A stretch of 34,109 bases of DNA from Muribaculaceae bacterium (GTDB taxonomy: Bacteria; Bacteroidota; Bacteroidia; Bacteroidales; Muribaculaceae): the NCBI GenBank assembly GCA_017651515.1, contig JAGCCU010000005.1, forward strand, positions 1 through 34,109, read 5' to 3'. The notes beneath the pieces were generated by a model that made no database searches, had not been told where the DNA came from, and was given only the letters and a program-made list of their open reading frames with translations. The translations under genes and the position numbers were made by a program. Numbering within the stretch: position 1 is the stretch's first letter; the number at the start of each line of letters is the position of its first letter. Below, one piece after another: positions 15,704 through 24,316 of the stretch.

Positions 15704-18595
15704 CTATTTAATTGTCTTTTCTGAGGTAATAATGCCATTGCTGTAACGTGTCATCACAATATTGATACCTTGATAAGGCTTGCTGCTGGGAATACCCATA
15801 ACGTTATAATATGTAACACTTTCAACATGCGCGTTGTCATTGAGGTCGTTAATTGATGTAACAACGCTTTCCCAAAATAGTGTGGGCAGTTTGTTCTCGG
15901 TGATGAAGAAATCCTTACCATCACCAATGTTGTTTGATGCCCGGGAACCTTCAACAAGGATTGGAGTTTCATTCTCGTCAAGGCAAGTGGCATATAGGCG
16001 TGCAATGTAACTCACATTCTTTTCACTGATATCCGGAGAATCAATGAAGATATCATTAATTACGATTGGTTCTGAACCTGGGAACACTTCCTTAATTGGG
16101 TAATACTGGGTGGACCAAAATTCAGCCGAGAGATCATCAAGTGTGTTTAGTAAGGTTTCAGTATGAACATCGCCTTCGTCTACAACTCTCCATACTCTGT
16201 AATAATACACATTCAGTTTCGATTGGTTGGGAATCTTCGGCGTGAGCTTAAGCATTGTTGCATATCCTCTCCTTACACCTTCAGCGGTGCTGAACGGATT
16301 GGATTTTTCCTGATACATTACTTCGATATCAAGCTGAGGGTAATACATGGTCTTGAAATCGCAGCCATAAGTGTTCTTTTTATTGATGTCGCCATTTGAC
16401 AAAGTTGTAATTACTGGTACATACAGACTCTGTTGATTATAATTGATGTTGTTATAATCAAGTACAGTAATATTTTGGTCTTCATCAGTAATATTTGTTG
16501 ATCCGAGGAACTCGTTGATCATGCCGTCTTCACTTATAGAATAAATATTGTACTTATCATAGTTGTTGACGTGTTCAGCTTTGCCGATTTTAGTCATTTT
16601 TCTCAATTGATAATCAGCACGATAGATGGCATATTCCGAAAGGTTGACGGTTGGGTCGCTTATGGCATTGAACGTGATGAAATTACTTGGGATGGCTTTT
16701 GCGCTGTGATTGGTGTCGGCAACTATCTCATTGAAAGTGTGCTCTTGTCCACCCACCTCGCTGGTTGTCTTGAAGACCGGAACGGTGAAGCTGTTGCTAT
16801 AATTCTTATATTCACCGTCTTGAAGTTGTTCGAATGTGTAGGTGTATTTGTCGGGATGATTGTTTTCCTTTGTTGAAGCAATAAAACGGTCGATAACTGT
16901 AACTGTGGAGTTGTCAAAACCAGTGAGCCTGCCGTTGGTCGAGGGCTCTTCGTCGTCAAAGACCTGGTTTGTGACTTGAGTTGCGGCATTATATGTTACA
17001 GTATAGTCGTACTCCATTGTGCCGTCGATGGGTATAAACTGCACTTGAGCCACCACGACTTTGTTATTGTTGGCATCGGTACGTATTACATCATAGGCTT
17101 CCAGGTTGTTCTTTATTGAAAGATAGTCTTCGTAAGAATTAGGATGAATTGTCATCTTGTTCTTATAAACATTATTCTGCGAGTTGACACCCTTGGCATC
17201 AAATCGACAGCGGTATTCTTGAGCCTGAGTGAAGAATGCGCTGTGAAGTCCAGGAATAGTCACGGTACGGACAGGGCTTTCGGCACTGATTGTAATCACA
17301 GGGTTGCCATCGGTATCAATTTGGATGTTGTTGTTGTTATCATAATTAATAGGGTGGGCGGTAATTACGTAGCTGAATGTCTGAGGGTCTGTAATCTGTT
17401 TTACACGATATATGTGCTCACGCGCCATTGTAGGTTGGTCTTCTATGCTTGCGAGTTGTATGCGTTTGTTGCCATCTATGATGTAAACATAGAAATGCTG
17501 TGGCACATCTACACCTAGATTCTCTTTTGTGAACGAGGTGCTCCAGTTCAACTTAACATTATAATAGCCGGTTTCTTCAGCAGGTATGGCTTGTGCATTC
17601 AAATCGGCAGTATAGGAAAGAACCTTAGGCATGACCTCTTTATTCCAATCATCCTGGTTGTCGGATTCTGAATTACCATAATTTTTGAACAAACGGTTGG
17701 TATTAATTTCAGTGTCCGCATGTACTCCTTCAGGGTCGTGTTCGCCTTCAAAACGGCGGTCGGGAATAAATATCACAAGATTGTTGAGATGGTAATTCTC
17801 GCCGTTCTTGGAGATCGTGAACCAGTGATTGTTGGTATTGCCTCCTATTGTGCCAACGTCGGTACAGTCGTGATAGCACAAGTAGGAGTGGCCGGCTTTT
17901 ATTTCATCGATAAAGTCATCGGTGTTGTGACCGTTGTCACCTTTTACGGGGCTGATCTGTTCATACAGGCGATATAGAGGTCTTGTGTATGATGATCTTG
18001 GCTTTCCTTTCGAGATGAAGAAGAAACGATTTGTAGTGATGCTGTCGGCTGCAATAATGTAGCCGGGATTGCTGCTGTCGTTGACACGCGTGAAATGGGT
18101 CATCAACTTGGCCGAGGTATAACACCGACGGATATATTCAAGTGGGGTGGTGTTGTTGGCAAGCGAAGCTTTCCATGTATCGCTGATAGTGAGCATTATC
18201 AGGGTCATGCCGTCTTGTTTGGGATTTGGAAAGAATTCACCGGCATTTACTTGCTGCCAATCATATCCGGCTCCACCACTCACGAGATGGCCATAATTGT
18301 TATAGTCTATTTTGCGTGACTGCATCCCGTTAAAGTCATAGGCATAGTGAATACCAGGAATGTCAGGATTAACATAAACCTCTTTAAGGAGAGCTGCAAT
18401 TTGTTCGGCGCTTTTGGCCTCATCTGTAAGTTTTGCAGTTTTTTCTACGCCGTTTTCTATATAAGAATAGGTGAAATGAGAATAGTCAAAATTCATGACC
18501 TTGTTGGTGGACTCATGATACACCGTAGCCGATGCACATATTGCACTCAACAGTAGAATAATGATAAGTGTAATGTTTTTTGTTTTCAGATTCAT
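15704..18595 (-). CDS. Large secreted protein of unknown function with possible C-terminal sorting domain
   Basis: A 963-residue exported protein; the start at 18595 (MNLKTKNITLIIILLL) gives a clean signal peptide ending near ASATV, while an upstream ATG at 18649 only adds a hydrophobic stretch and overlaps the -7 box. I recognise no catalytic domain. The chain is rich in Asn, Tyr and Thr, and several stretches look like repeated beta-sandwich modules (YYNVKLNWSTSF, RGYATMLKLTPKI, NVSYIARLYATCLDE). The last 40 or so residues (ESVTYYNVMGIPSSKPYQGI, ending TSEKTIK) resemble the C-terminal beta domains found on many Muribaculaceae and Prevotella secreted proteins and may be a type IX-like secretion or anchoring signal. 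It is a single-gene unit with its own promoter and terminator. Confidence 0.7.
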   Translation of the reverse strand: MNLKTKNITLIIILLLSAICASATVYHESTNKVMNFDYSHFTYSYIENGVEKTAKLTDEAKSAEQIAALLKEVYVNPDIPGIHYAYDFNGMQSRKIDYNNYGHLVSGGAGYDWQQVNAGEFFPNPKQDGMTLIMLTISDTWKASLANNTTPLEYIRRCYTSAKLMTHFTRVNDSSNPGYIIAADSITTNRFFFISKGKPRSSYTRPLYRLYEQISPVKGDNGHNTDDFIDEIKAGHSYLCYHDCTDVGTIGGNTNNHWFTISKNGENYHLNNLVIFIPDRRFEGEHDPEGVHADTEINTNRLFKNYGNSESDNQDDWNKEVMPKVLSYTADLNAQAIPAEETGYYNVKLNWSTSFTKENLGVDVPQHFYVYIIDGNKRIQLASIEDQPTMAREHIYRVKQITDPQTFSYVITAHPINYDNNNNIQIDTDGNPVITISAESPVRTVTIPGLHSAFFTQAQEYRCRFDAKGVNSQNNVYKNKMTIHPNSYEDYLSIKNNLEAYDVIRTDANNNKVVVAQVQFIPIDGTMEYDYTVTYNAATQVTNQVFDDEEPSTNGRLTGFDNSTVTVIDRFIASTKENNHPDKYTYTFEQLQDGEYKNYSNSFTVPVFKTTSEVGGQEHTFNEIVADTNHSAKAIPSNFITFNAISDPTVNLSEYAIYRADYQLRKMTKIGKAEHVNNYDKYNIYSISEDGMINEFLGSTNITDEDQNITVLDYNNINYNQQSLYVPVITTLSNGDINKKNTYGCDFKTMYYPQLDIEVMYQEKSNPFSTAEGVRRGYATMLKLTPKIPNQSKLNVYYYRVWRVVDEGDVHTETLLNTLDDLSAEFWSTQYYPIKEVFPGSEPIVINDIFIDSPDISEKNVSYIARLYATCLDENETPILVEGSRASNNIGDGKDFFITENKLPTLFWESVVTSINDLNDNAHVESVTYYNVMGIPSSKPYQGINIVMTRYSNGIITSEKTIK

Positions 18596-18646
18596 GATTA
18601 AGAATGAAATTGTATAGCTAAAAAATTTGAGTAAAAAATTCGGCTG

Positions 18647-18654
18647 CAAAATTA
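18647..18654 (-). promoter_or_regulatory. -7 box for the large secreted protein gene
   Basis: The minus strand reads TAATTTTG, an exact TAnnTTTG, giving a start near 18642 and a leader of about 47 nt to the ATG at 18595. No good -33 element is seen at the normal spacing, which may mean that an activator is needed. Confidence 0.55.
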
Positions 18655-18751
18655 CATGAAATGTCGATGCGGAAAACTAAAAATTTATAAATAAGTCATA
18701 ACAAAACAAAAGTGTATAGTTTTAATATAGTTATTTGGTTGAAAACGTGTA

Positions 18752-18783
18752 AATTTTTCGAAAATATACATATTTTCATATGT
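18752..18783. repeat. AT-rich overlapping palindromes in a 344-bp gene-free stretch
   Basis: The gene-free stretch 18596-18939 holds the -7 box above, a terminator at its right end and, between them, AT-rich palindromes. GAAAATAT (18760-18767) and ATATTTTC (18770-18777) form an 8-bp inverted repeat, overlapped on the left by TTTTTCGAAAA and on the right by ACATATTTTCATATGT. They lie about 100 bp upstream of the -7 box, so they could be operator sites; in such AT-rich DNA chance is also possible. Confidence 0.3.
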
Positions 18784-18860
18784 GTATAAGATGGCATGTA
18801 GAGTAAAATTAATTGCTGTAAACTACTGTTTCTTATGAATAGGTTGCTTAAATAGCTCAT

Positions 18861-18914
18861 AAAAACGCTCATGGGCAGAAGAAGTCGGCAACTAGCTTCT
18901 GCCCATGAGGCGTT
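18861..18914 (-). terminator. Strong terminator after the uvrB-lipoprotein unit
   Basis: TCATGGGCAGAAG (18869-18881) and CTTCTGCCCATGA (18896-18908) form a perfect 13-bp stem, extended by AACGC and GCGTT across a one-base bulge. The minus strand continues with TTTTT. It lies 26 nt after the lipoprotein stop at 18940. Confidence 0.85.
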
Positions 18915-18939
18915 GTTTTGTTCAAATAAATTGTTCTAC

Positions 18940-19425
18940 CTATCTTGTGTAATATAAGTCTTCGCTTAGTGACGTGCCTTCTACGGTCAATTTAAGTGTA
19001 AACACGAGTTGATTTGTTGTGAGCGTCTTAATCTTCATGCTGATTCTGACGCCTTCCTCAGCTAAAGCGTCCAAGCCATCGAAAGTGAAGTTGCCATTGT
19101 CATAGTAAGTGTAACGGATACGGTCGCCGGTGTTGACGAAGATCATCTCGTCATCTGTAAAGCGTAGTTTTTGATCAACTACCAGGATGTTATTAATGCC
19201 AGTTATTTGTTTCATGTAGTCAAGTAAATCGCCGTACGGCATTTCGATTGGAACCGAAACCCCTAAAACTGAAACAATGGCCTTCTGGAAGGTCCATGTG
19301 TCACCTTTCAATAGCTCAATATTGTGATTAACCGGACCATCATCGTCGTCATCATTGCCGCATGAAACAAAGCCCATGCATAGCGCAATCATCAGGAGAG
19401 GAAAAAGTAGGAATTTCTTTGTCAT
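18940..19425 (-). CDS. Small surface-type lipoprotein, lipocalin-like
   Basis: A 161-residue lipoprotein with lipobox GFVSC (Cys22) followed by GNDDDDDG. A run of Asp directly after the lipidated cysteine matches the lipoprotein export signal that sends Bacteroidetes lipoproteins to the outer face of the outer membrane. The rest (residues 33-160) is predicted all-beta: GDTWTFQKAIVSV, QKLRFTDDEMIFV, IRYTYYDNGNFTFDG and LVFTLKLTVEG, a pattern like the lipocalin-like domains common in Bacteroides. Function is unknown. It begins 33 bp after uvrB on the same strand and probably shares its transcript, ending at a strong terminator; that pairing is likely positional. Confidence 0.75.
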   Translation of the reverse strand: MTKKFLLFPLLMIALCMGFVSCGNDDDDDGPVNHNIELLKGDTWTFQKAIVSVLGVSVPIEMPYGDLLDYMKQITGINNILVVDQKLRFTDDEMIFVNTGDRIRYTYYDNGNFTFDGLDALAEEGVRISMKIKTLTTNQLVFTLKLTVEGTSLSEDLYYTR

Positions 19426-19458
19426 GACTGTAAAGTTATTAATTTGTTATATTGTTGC

Positions 19459-21558
19459 TTATAATCGTTGTTGGAGTTTTACTATCTCGTCGCGGTATTG
19501 TGCTGCCTCTAGGAAATCCATTCGTTTTGCCGCATCTATCATCCGCTGCTTGAGGTGTGATATGGTAGCATTTATCTGTTCTTTACTCATGTACGCGATA
19601 ACTGGGTCTGCAGCAACGCCATCAGCACCGTTGAACTCTGCTGCCATCTGCTGCTCGAGGTCATTATAGCCTTTAATGGCCTTTTTCACTTCAGTATAAT
19701 CGTCGACGTTGCTTTCGTATTTGCGGGCGTGTTTCTTGTCTTCATCTGTGCGCTCCATGTCGGTGTCGACACCAATAATGGCTTGTCGTGCCTTGACAAT
19801 TGCCTGTGGAGTGATGCCGTGTTCCTCGTTGTATTTGAGCTGGAGTGTACGTCTTCGCTCTGTTTCGTCGATTGTCTGTTGCATGGAGTCGGTGACGTGG
19901 TCTGCATACATTATAACCATTCCGTTGAGGTTGCGTGCTGCACGTCCGGCCGTCTGTGTTAGTGAACGGCGACTGCGCAGGAAGCCTTCCTTGTCGGCAT
20001 CAATGATTGCCACGAGGCTGACTTCAGGTAAATCAAGTCCTTCGCGCAGCAGGTTTACTCCCACCAGTACGTCTATTGCACCTGCACGCAGGTCATCAAG
20101 GATCTGTATGCGGTCCATCGTTTCTACGTCGCTGTGTATGTAGGCGCAACGGATGTCGAGCTGTGCAATGTAGTCGGTGAGTTCTTCAGCCATGCGCTTG
20201 GTGAGGGTGGTGACAAGCGTGCGCTCTCCATGCTCCACTCGCAGCTGGATTTCTTCAAGCAGGTCATCAATTTGACCTTGCGACGGACGAACTACGATTT
20301 GTGGGTCGAGCAATCCTGTGGGACGGATAAGTTGCTCTGTGACAATGCCTTCACTTTTTTGTAGCTCGTAGTCGGCAGGGGTGGCACTCACGTAGATTGT
20401 CTGATGGGTCATCGCCTCAAATTCCTCAAAGCGGAGAGGGCGGTTGTCGAGGGCAGCTTCAAGACGGAAACCATAATGGACGAGGTTGGTCTTGCGCGAC
20501 TGGTCGCCGCCGTACATGGCACGTATTTGTGGAATGGTGACGTGGCTCTCGTCGATGATCGTTAGGAAGTCGTCGGGAAAGTAGTCCAGCAGACAGAATG
20601 GCCGCATGCCTGGTCTGCGCCCGTCAAAATAACGCGAGTAATTCTCGATGCCGGAGCAATACCCAACTTCGCGTATCATTTCTAGGTCATAGGTCACACG
20701 CTCATACAGTCGCTTGGCTTCTACAGGACGACCTTCACGGTTGAAAGCCTCGACCTGAGTGCCTAGGTCAACGTCAATCTTTCCTAAAGCTCCAGCCATG
20801 CGCTCTTTGGTTGTGACGAAGATATTAGCAGGAAAAATGCGAAATCCCTCTACCTGTTCTCGCGGCATCTGAGTAAATGGGTCAAGCAATTGCATTGATT
20901 CTATCTCATTTCCCCAGAATATCACTCGTAACATGATGTCTTCGTCACTGAGATAGACGTCCACGGTGTCGCCCTTGACACGGAAGTTGCCCATTCTCAT
21001 CTCTATTTCGTTGCGTGAATAGAGTGCGTCGACAAGGCGGCGCAGGAATGTGTCTCGGTCCATTGTGTCGCCCACGTGCAACTCAATGGCATTGGCATTT
21101 ATGTCCTCTGGATTGCCCATGCCGTAAAGACACGAGACGCTCGACACCACCACGATGTCGCGCCTGCCGCTGAGCAAAGCGGTGACGGTCGATAGTCGCA
21201 GCCGTTCAATCTCGTCGTTAATTGAGAGATCTTTCTCTATGTATTTATCGGTCGATGGAATATAGGCTTCAGGTTGGTAATAATCGTAGTAACTCACAAA
21301 GTAATGCACTGAGTTTTCGGGAAAGAAACTCTTAAACTCGGCATACAGCTGTGCTGCCAACGTCTTGTTATGCGAAAGAACAAGGGTGGGGCGGCCAGTG
21401 CGGGCAATTACGTTGGCCATTGTGAAGGTCTTTCCAGAGCCAGTAACGCCTAATAGCGTCTGGAACGGAGTGCCGTCCATCACGCCGTTGCTGAGTTCTT
21501 CTATAGCTTGAGGCTGATCGCCAGTGGGCGCATATTGTGAGTGCAGTTTGAATGCCAT
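19459..21558 (-). CDS. uvrB: Excinuclease ABC subunit B
   Basis: A 699-residue UvrB, the damage-verifying helicase-like subunit of nucleotide excision repair that receives DNA from UvrA and recruits UvrC. The Walker A motif LLGVTGSGKTFTMAN lies near residue 35. The beta-hairpin region YYDYYQPEAYIPSTDKYIEK, DIVVVSSVSCLYGMGNP, the DESHV box and the TAGRAARN helicase motif VI follow, and the C-terminal UVR motif (AAKRMDFLEAAQYRDEI) binds UvrC. ATG at 21558 (MAFKLHSQYAPTGDQP) is chosen over 21594 because it fits the family N-terminus and lies about 20 nt from the predicted transcription start, whereas 21594 is upstream of it. It is divergent from tilS. Confidence 0.98.
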   Translation of the reverse strand: MAFKLHSQYAPTGDQPQAIEELSNGVMDGTPFQTLLGVTGSGKTFTMANVIARTGRPTLVLSHNKTLAAQLYAEFKSFFPENSVHYFVSYYDYYQPEAYIPSTDKYIEKDLSINDEIERLRLSTVTALLSGRRDIVVVSSVSCLYGMGNPEDINANAIELHVGDTMDRDTFLRRLVDALYSRNEIEMRMGNFRVKGDTVDVYLSDEDIMLRVIFWGNEIESMQLLDPFTQMPREQVEGFRIFPANIFVTTKERMAGALGKIDVDLGTQVEAFNREGRPVEAKRLYERVTYDLEMIREVGYCSGIENYSRYFDGRRPGMRPFCLLDYFPDDFLTIIDESHVTIPQIRAMYGGDQSRKTNLVHYGFRLEAALDNRPLRFEEFEAMTHQTIYVSATPADYELQKSEGIVTEQLIRPTGLLDPQIVVRPSQGQIDDLLEEIQLRVEHGERTLVTTLTKRMAEELTDYIAQLDIRCAYIHSDVETMDRIQILDDLRAGAIDVLVGVNLLREGLDLPEVSLVAIIDADKEGFLRSRRSLTQTAGRAARNLNGMVIMYADHVTDSMQQTIDETERRRTLQLKYNEEHGITPQAIVKARQAIIGVDTDMERTDEDKKHARKYESNVDDYTEVKKAIKGYNDLEQQMAAEFNGADGVAADPVIAYMSKEQINATISHLKQRMIDAAKRMDFLEAAQYRDEIVKLQQRL

Positions 21559-21582
21559 TGTAACAACTGATGAATGTGCTTG

Positions 21583-21590
21583 CAAATATA
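21583..21590 (-). promoter_or_regulatory. -7 box for uvrB
   Basis: The minus strand reads TATATTTG, an exact TAnnTTTG, giving a start near 21578 and a leader of about 20 nt. No clear -33 TTTG is found. It lies 8 bp from the -33 element of the opposing tilS promoter. Confidence 0.62.
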
Positions 21591-21598
21591 GCAATTAT

Positions 21599-21630
21599 TT
21601 TGCTAATTATGGTGGAAAATGCTAATTTTG
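21599..21630 (+). promoter_or_regulatory. Promoter for tilS, predicting a leaderless mRNA
   Basis: TTTG (21599-21602), a 20-nt spacer and TAATTTTG (21623-21630) are exact matches to both elements. The predicted start is 21634-21636, at the ATG at 21635. No other ATG lies before the conserved SGGADS loop, so the start codon is fixed. Confidence 0.68.
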
Positions 21631-21634
21631 CAGC

Positions 21635-23002
21635 ATGAACAAAGCCGATTTCTCATATAGCGTTAGTCACTTCATTGTGTCGCAGTGTGGCGTAGATAAT
21701 AATGACCAACTGCTTGTTGCACTAAGCGGTGGTGCCGATTCTGTAGCTCTGTTGAGGGTTTTGCTGGATTTGGGTTATCGGTGTGTCGCTGCACATTGCA
21801 ATTTTCATCTGCGTGACGAGGAATCGATGCGCGACGATCGTTTCGTGCGTAGTCTGTGTTCCACTTTGGACGTGCCGTTGCGGGTACGTGATTTCGATGT
21901 GGAGACCTGTCGGAGGGAACGCGGAATTTCCGTTGAAATGGCTTGTCGTGAGTTGCGCTATTCATGGTTTAATGAGTTGCTTAAAAGTGACAATTGTGAT
22001 TTTGTGGCCGTGGCTCACCACCGTGACGACAATATCGAGACGATGTTCCTAAATATGCTGCGGGGTACTGGCATTGCCGGTCTTACAGGTATGAAACCGC
22101 GTAATGGAAATGTTATCCGTCCGCTGTTGTGCGTGAGTCGTGCTGATATTATAGAGTACCTAAGTCAGATAGGTCAGGATTATGTTACTGACAGCACGAA
22201 TCTTACAAATGAATATCAGCGCAACAAGGTACGCAACGTGCTTTTGCGCGAAATTGACAAAGAGTTTCCTCAAGGCCGTGACCGTATAGCCGACACAATT
22301 AGTAATTTGGCGGAATTTCAAGAACTCTATGATGAATTGGTGGCTGATGTTATATCGCAGTGTCTGGAACAGCAGAATGACGAAAAACAGGTGTATTCAT
22401 TGGCGCCGTTGAAGCGTTTTTCGCAGCCAAAGTTGTTGCTTCACGCTATCCTTGCGCGATATGGTTTCAAGATGGAACAGTGTGAGCTGATGGCGACCAA
22501 AATCCATGAAGAAAATCAAGGTTTCAAGGCTCATTTTTATGCTTCTACAAATGCTGTAACTTTGACGTGTGAAAATATTGTAATTGAGAAAGTTGATAAT
22601 GTCGAAAAGATAGATTATAAAGTTGATTTTTCGAGCCATTCAAACCTTCCAGTAAAACTTGAAGTTTTGCGTCGTGAGATGCCATTGGATTTAGGTGAAT
22701 TGGATGGAAAATTCACTGTCGCTTTTGATGAGAGTCTGCTGAATTGCGAACGGATAGTTTTGCGTCATTGGCGTGAGGGAGATCGTATGAAACCCTTCGG
22801 GATGAAGGGCACGAGACTGCTTAGTGATATCTTCAGTGATGTTCATCTCACATTGCAGCAAAAACGCCGTCTGTGGCTTCTCGAAGCCGACGGCGAAATC
22901 CTCTGGATACTAGGTATGCGAGCTGCCGAAGCATATCGCGTTACAGCATCTTCAAAAGGTTACGTTGAAATGCGTGTTGATGATCATTCCATGTGGAACT
23001 GA
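21635..23002 (+). CDS. tilS: tRNA(Ile)-lysidine synthase
   Basis: A 455-residue TilS, which uses ATP and lysine to convert C34 of the CAU-anticodon tRNA(Ile) to lysidine, an essential modification for reading AUA. The PP-loop SGGADS is at residues 31-36, followed by AAHCNFHLRDEES, FVAVAHHRDDNIETMFLNM, LRGTGIAGLTGM and the DSTN motif. The C-terminal domain has REGDRMKPFGMKGTRLLSDIF and ends with the family's LWLLEADGEILWILGMR. Length is normal for the long-form enzyme. The mRNA appears leaderless. Its 3' end overlaps that of the convergent AXE1 gene by 19 bp. Confidence 0.97.
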   Translation: MNKADFSYSVSHFIVSQCGVDNNDQLLVALSGGADSVALLRVLLDLGYRCVAAHCNFHLRDEESMRDDRFVRSLCSTLDVPLRVRDFDVETCRRERGISVEMACRELRYSWFNELLKSDNCDFVAVAHHRDDNIETMFLNMLRGTGIAGLTGMKPRNGNVIRPLLCVSRADIIEYLSQIGQDYVTDSTNLTNEYQRNKVRNVLLREIDKEFPQGRDRIADTISNLAEFQELYDELVADVISQCLEQQNDEKQVYSLAPLKRFSQPKLLLHAILARYGFKMEQCELMATKIHEENQGFKAHFYASTNAVTLTCENIVIEKVDNVEKIDYKVDFSSHSNLPVKLEVLRREMPLDLGELDGKFTVAFDESLLNCERIVLRHWREGDRMKPFGMKGTRLLSDIFSDVHLTLQQKRRLWLLEADGEILWILGMRAAEAYRVTASSKGYVEMRVDDHSMWN

Positions 23003-24279
23003 TTCTTCAGCCATTTGATGGCATTGTCCACTTGCCAAGGATAGAGCCAGTGGCCTGTGTCACGCCCTACTTGAAGTTGTTTGGGTGCAGTGATTACGTT
23101 GTAGGCACTGAATGTTGAAGTTGGGCAGCACGCAGGGTCGTTGAATCCCCAAGCATAGAATCCTGGTACACGAAGCAGACGGGCAAAGTTTACAGTATCA
23201 TAATAACGCGAAACCTCGATGCGGGCTTGTAGGTTGGGCTCGTTGGGGTTGCGGAACAGGTGAGGCCACCCGGCACCACGTCCGTAGTAGTAGCCGGTTA
23301 AATCGCAGAATGCGGGGAAGTAGGAGAACAACGCGCTCACGTGGGGACTGAGAGCAGCTGTCATGATCGAAAGCATTCCGCCCTGGCTGCCGCCATAAGT
23401 AGCGATACGCGTGGTATCTACGTCGTCACGTGTGCACAGGTAATCGACTGCCCTTACACAACCCAGTATGGAACGCTTGTAGTAGTAAGTGTCGCGATTA
23501 TCAATGCCCATTGTGGTATAACCAGCCAGTGCGCCCTCTTCGAGTTGGCGGTATATTTCTTCTGACTGGTCAACTGGAATTCCGTGAACACCTATTTCAA
23601 GCACTACAAAACCTTCATATGCCAGTTCGTGAGGACCTTTGAATGACCGCACGGCAGCACCAGGAAGTCTCAATATGGTAGGCTTCTTGCCAGGCGTCTT
23701 GGGCACTGTAAGCACACCGTAAACGTAGTTGCCCTCTTTATAAGATTGCACACGTAGATAATACACATCTACACGGTCGTTGCTTTCTTCTTGACAATAT
23801 CTCAGAGTAGGCTTCATCGGCACCAGCGAAGCCTTTTTCATGGCATCACTCCAGAATTGTTCAAAATCGGACGGCATCGTCGTTGTAGGTTGGATGCTAT
23901 AAGGGTCGAATGCAATGTTGGTCATCGAACTGTATGTTCTACCGTCGAGGGTCACTTTGACGCGTACGCTGGTGAAACCCGGTTGTTTCGCCCCGGGCAC
24001 GGTGAAGTGTGCGAATCCGTCTTTACCAGTTTTAACTGTATGAGTCTCAACCGCATCCAGTTTGTCGGGACCGTAACTGTAAGTTATTTCTGTGTCAGTC
24101 ATCCTGACGTTTTCCTTGATGGCATAAGCGGTGAAGTGAACCGTTTCGCCAGTGTGATACGTCCAATCGGCATGATCTGGTTCGGCCACTACGGTTACAT
24201 ACTGATGGCTAGACGACTGCGCGAGAGCCGTCATCAGTATGCCCGTTGCGAGAAGCATTAGGCAGTATATTCGTTTCAT
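22984..24279 (-). CDS. Acetylxylan esterase (AXE1 family), secreted
   Basis: A 431-residue exported protein (signal peptide about 1-20) with an N-terminal beta-sandwich (about 25-125, transthyretin-like) and a C-terminal AXE1/cephalosporin-C deacetylase-type alpha/beta hydrolase. Nucleophile S298 lies in TYGGSQGG, D381 in AWGFNDPACCPT and H410 in RDTGHWLYPW. AXE1 enzymes (CE7-related) remove acetyl groups from xylan oligosaccharides or similar glycans. The ATG at 24279 (MKRIYC) is preferred over an upstream TTG. It follows the thioredoxin-fold protein gene by 37 bp and ends inside the tail of tilS. Substrate is by family only. Confidence 0.87.
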   Translation of the reverse strand: MKRIYCLMLLATGILMTALAQSSSHQYVTVVAEPDHADWTYHTGETVHFTAYAIKENVRMTDTEITYSYGPDKLDAVETHTVKTGKDGFAHFTVPGAKQPGFTSVRVKVTLDGRTYSSMTNIAFDPYSIQPTTTMPSDFEQFWSDAMKKASLVPMKPTLRYCQEESNDRVDVYYLRVQSYKEGNYVYGVLTVPKTPGKKPTILRLPGAAVRSFKGPHELAYEGFVVLEIGVHGIPVDQSEEIYRQLEEGALAGYTTMGIDNRDTYYYKRSILGCVRAVDYLCTRDDVDTTRIATYGGSQGGMLSIMTAALSPHVSALFSYFPAFCDLTGYYYGRGAGWPHLFRNPNEPNLQARIEVSRYYDTVNFARLLRVPGFYAWGFNDPACCPTSTFSAYNVITAPKQLQVGRDTGHWLYPWQVDNAIKWLKNQFHME

Positions 24280-24316
24280 CGTCAAAGAAGTTTTGGCTCA
24301 GGAATGGGTGTTATTA

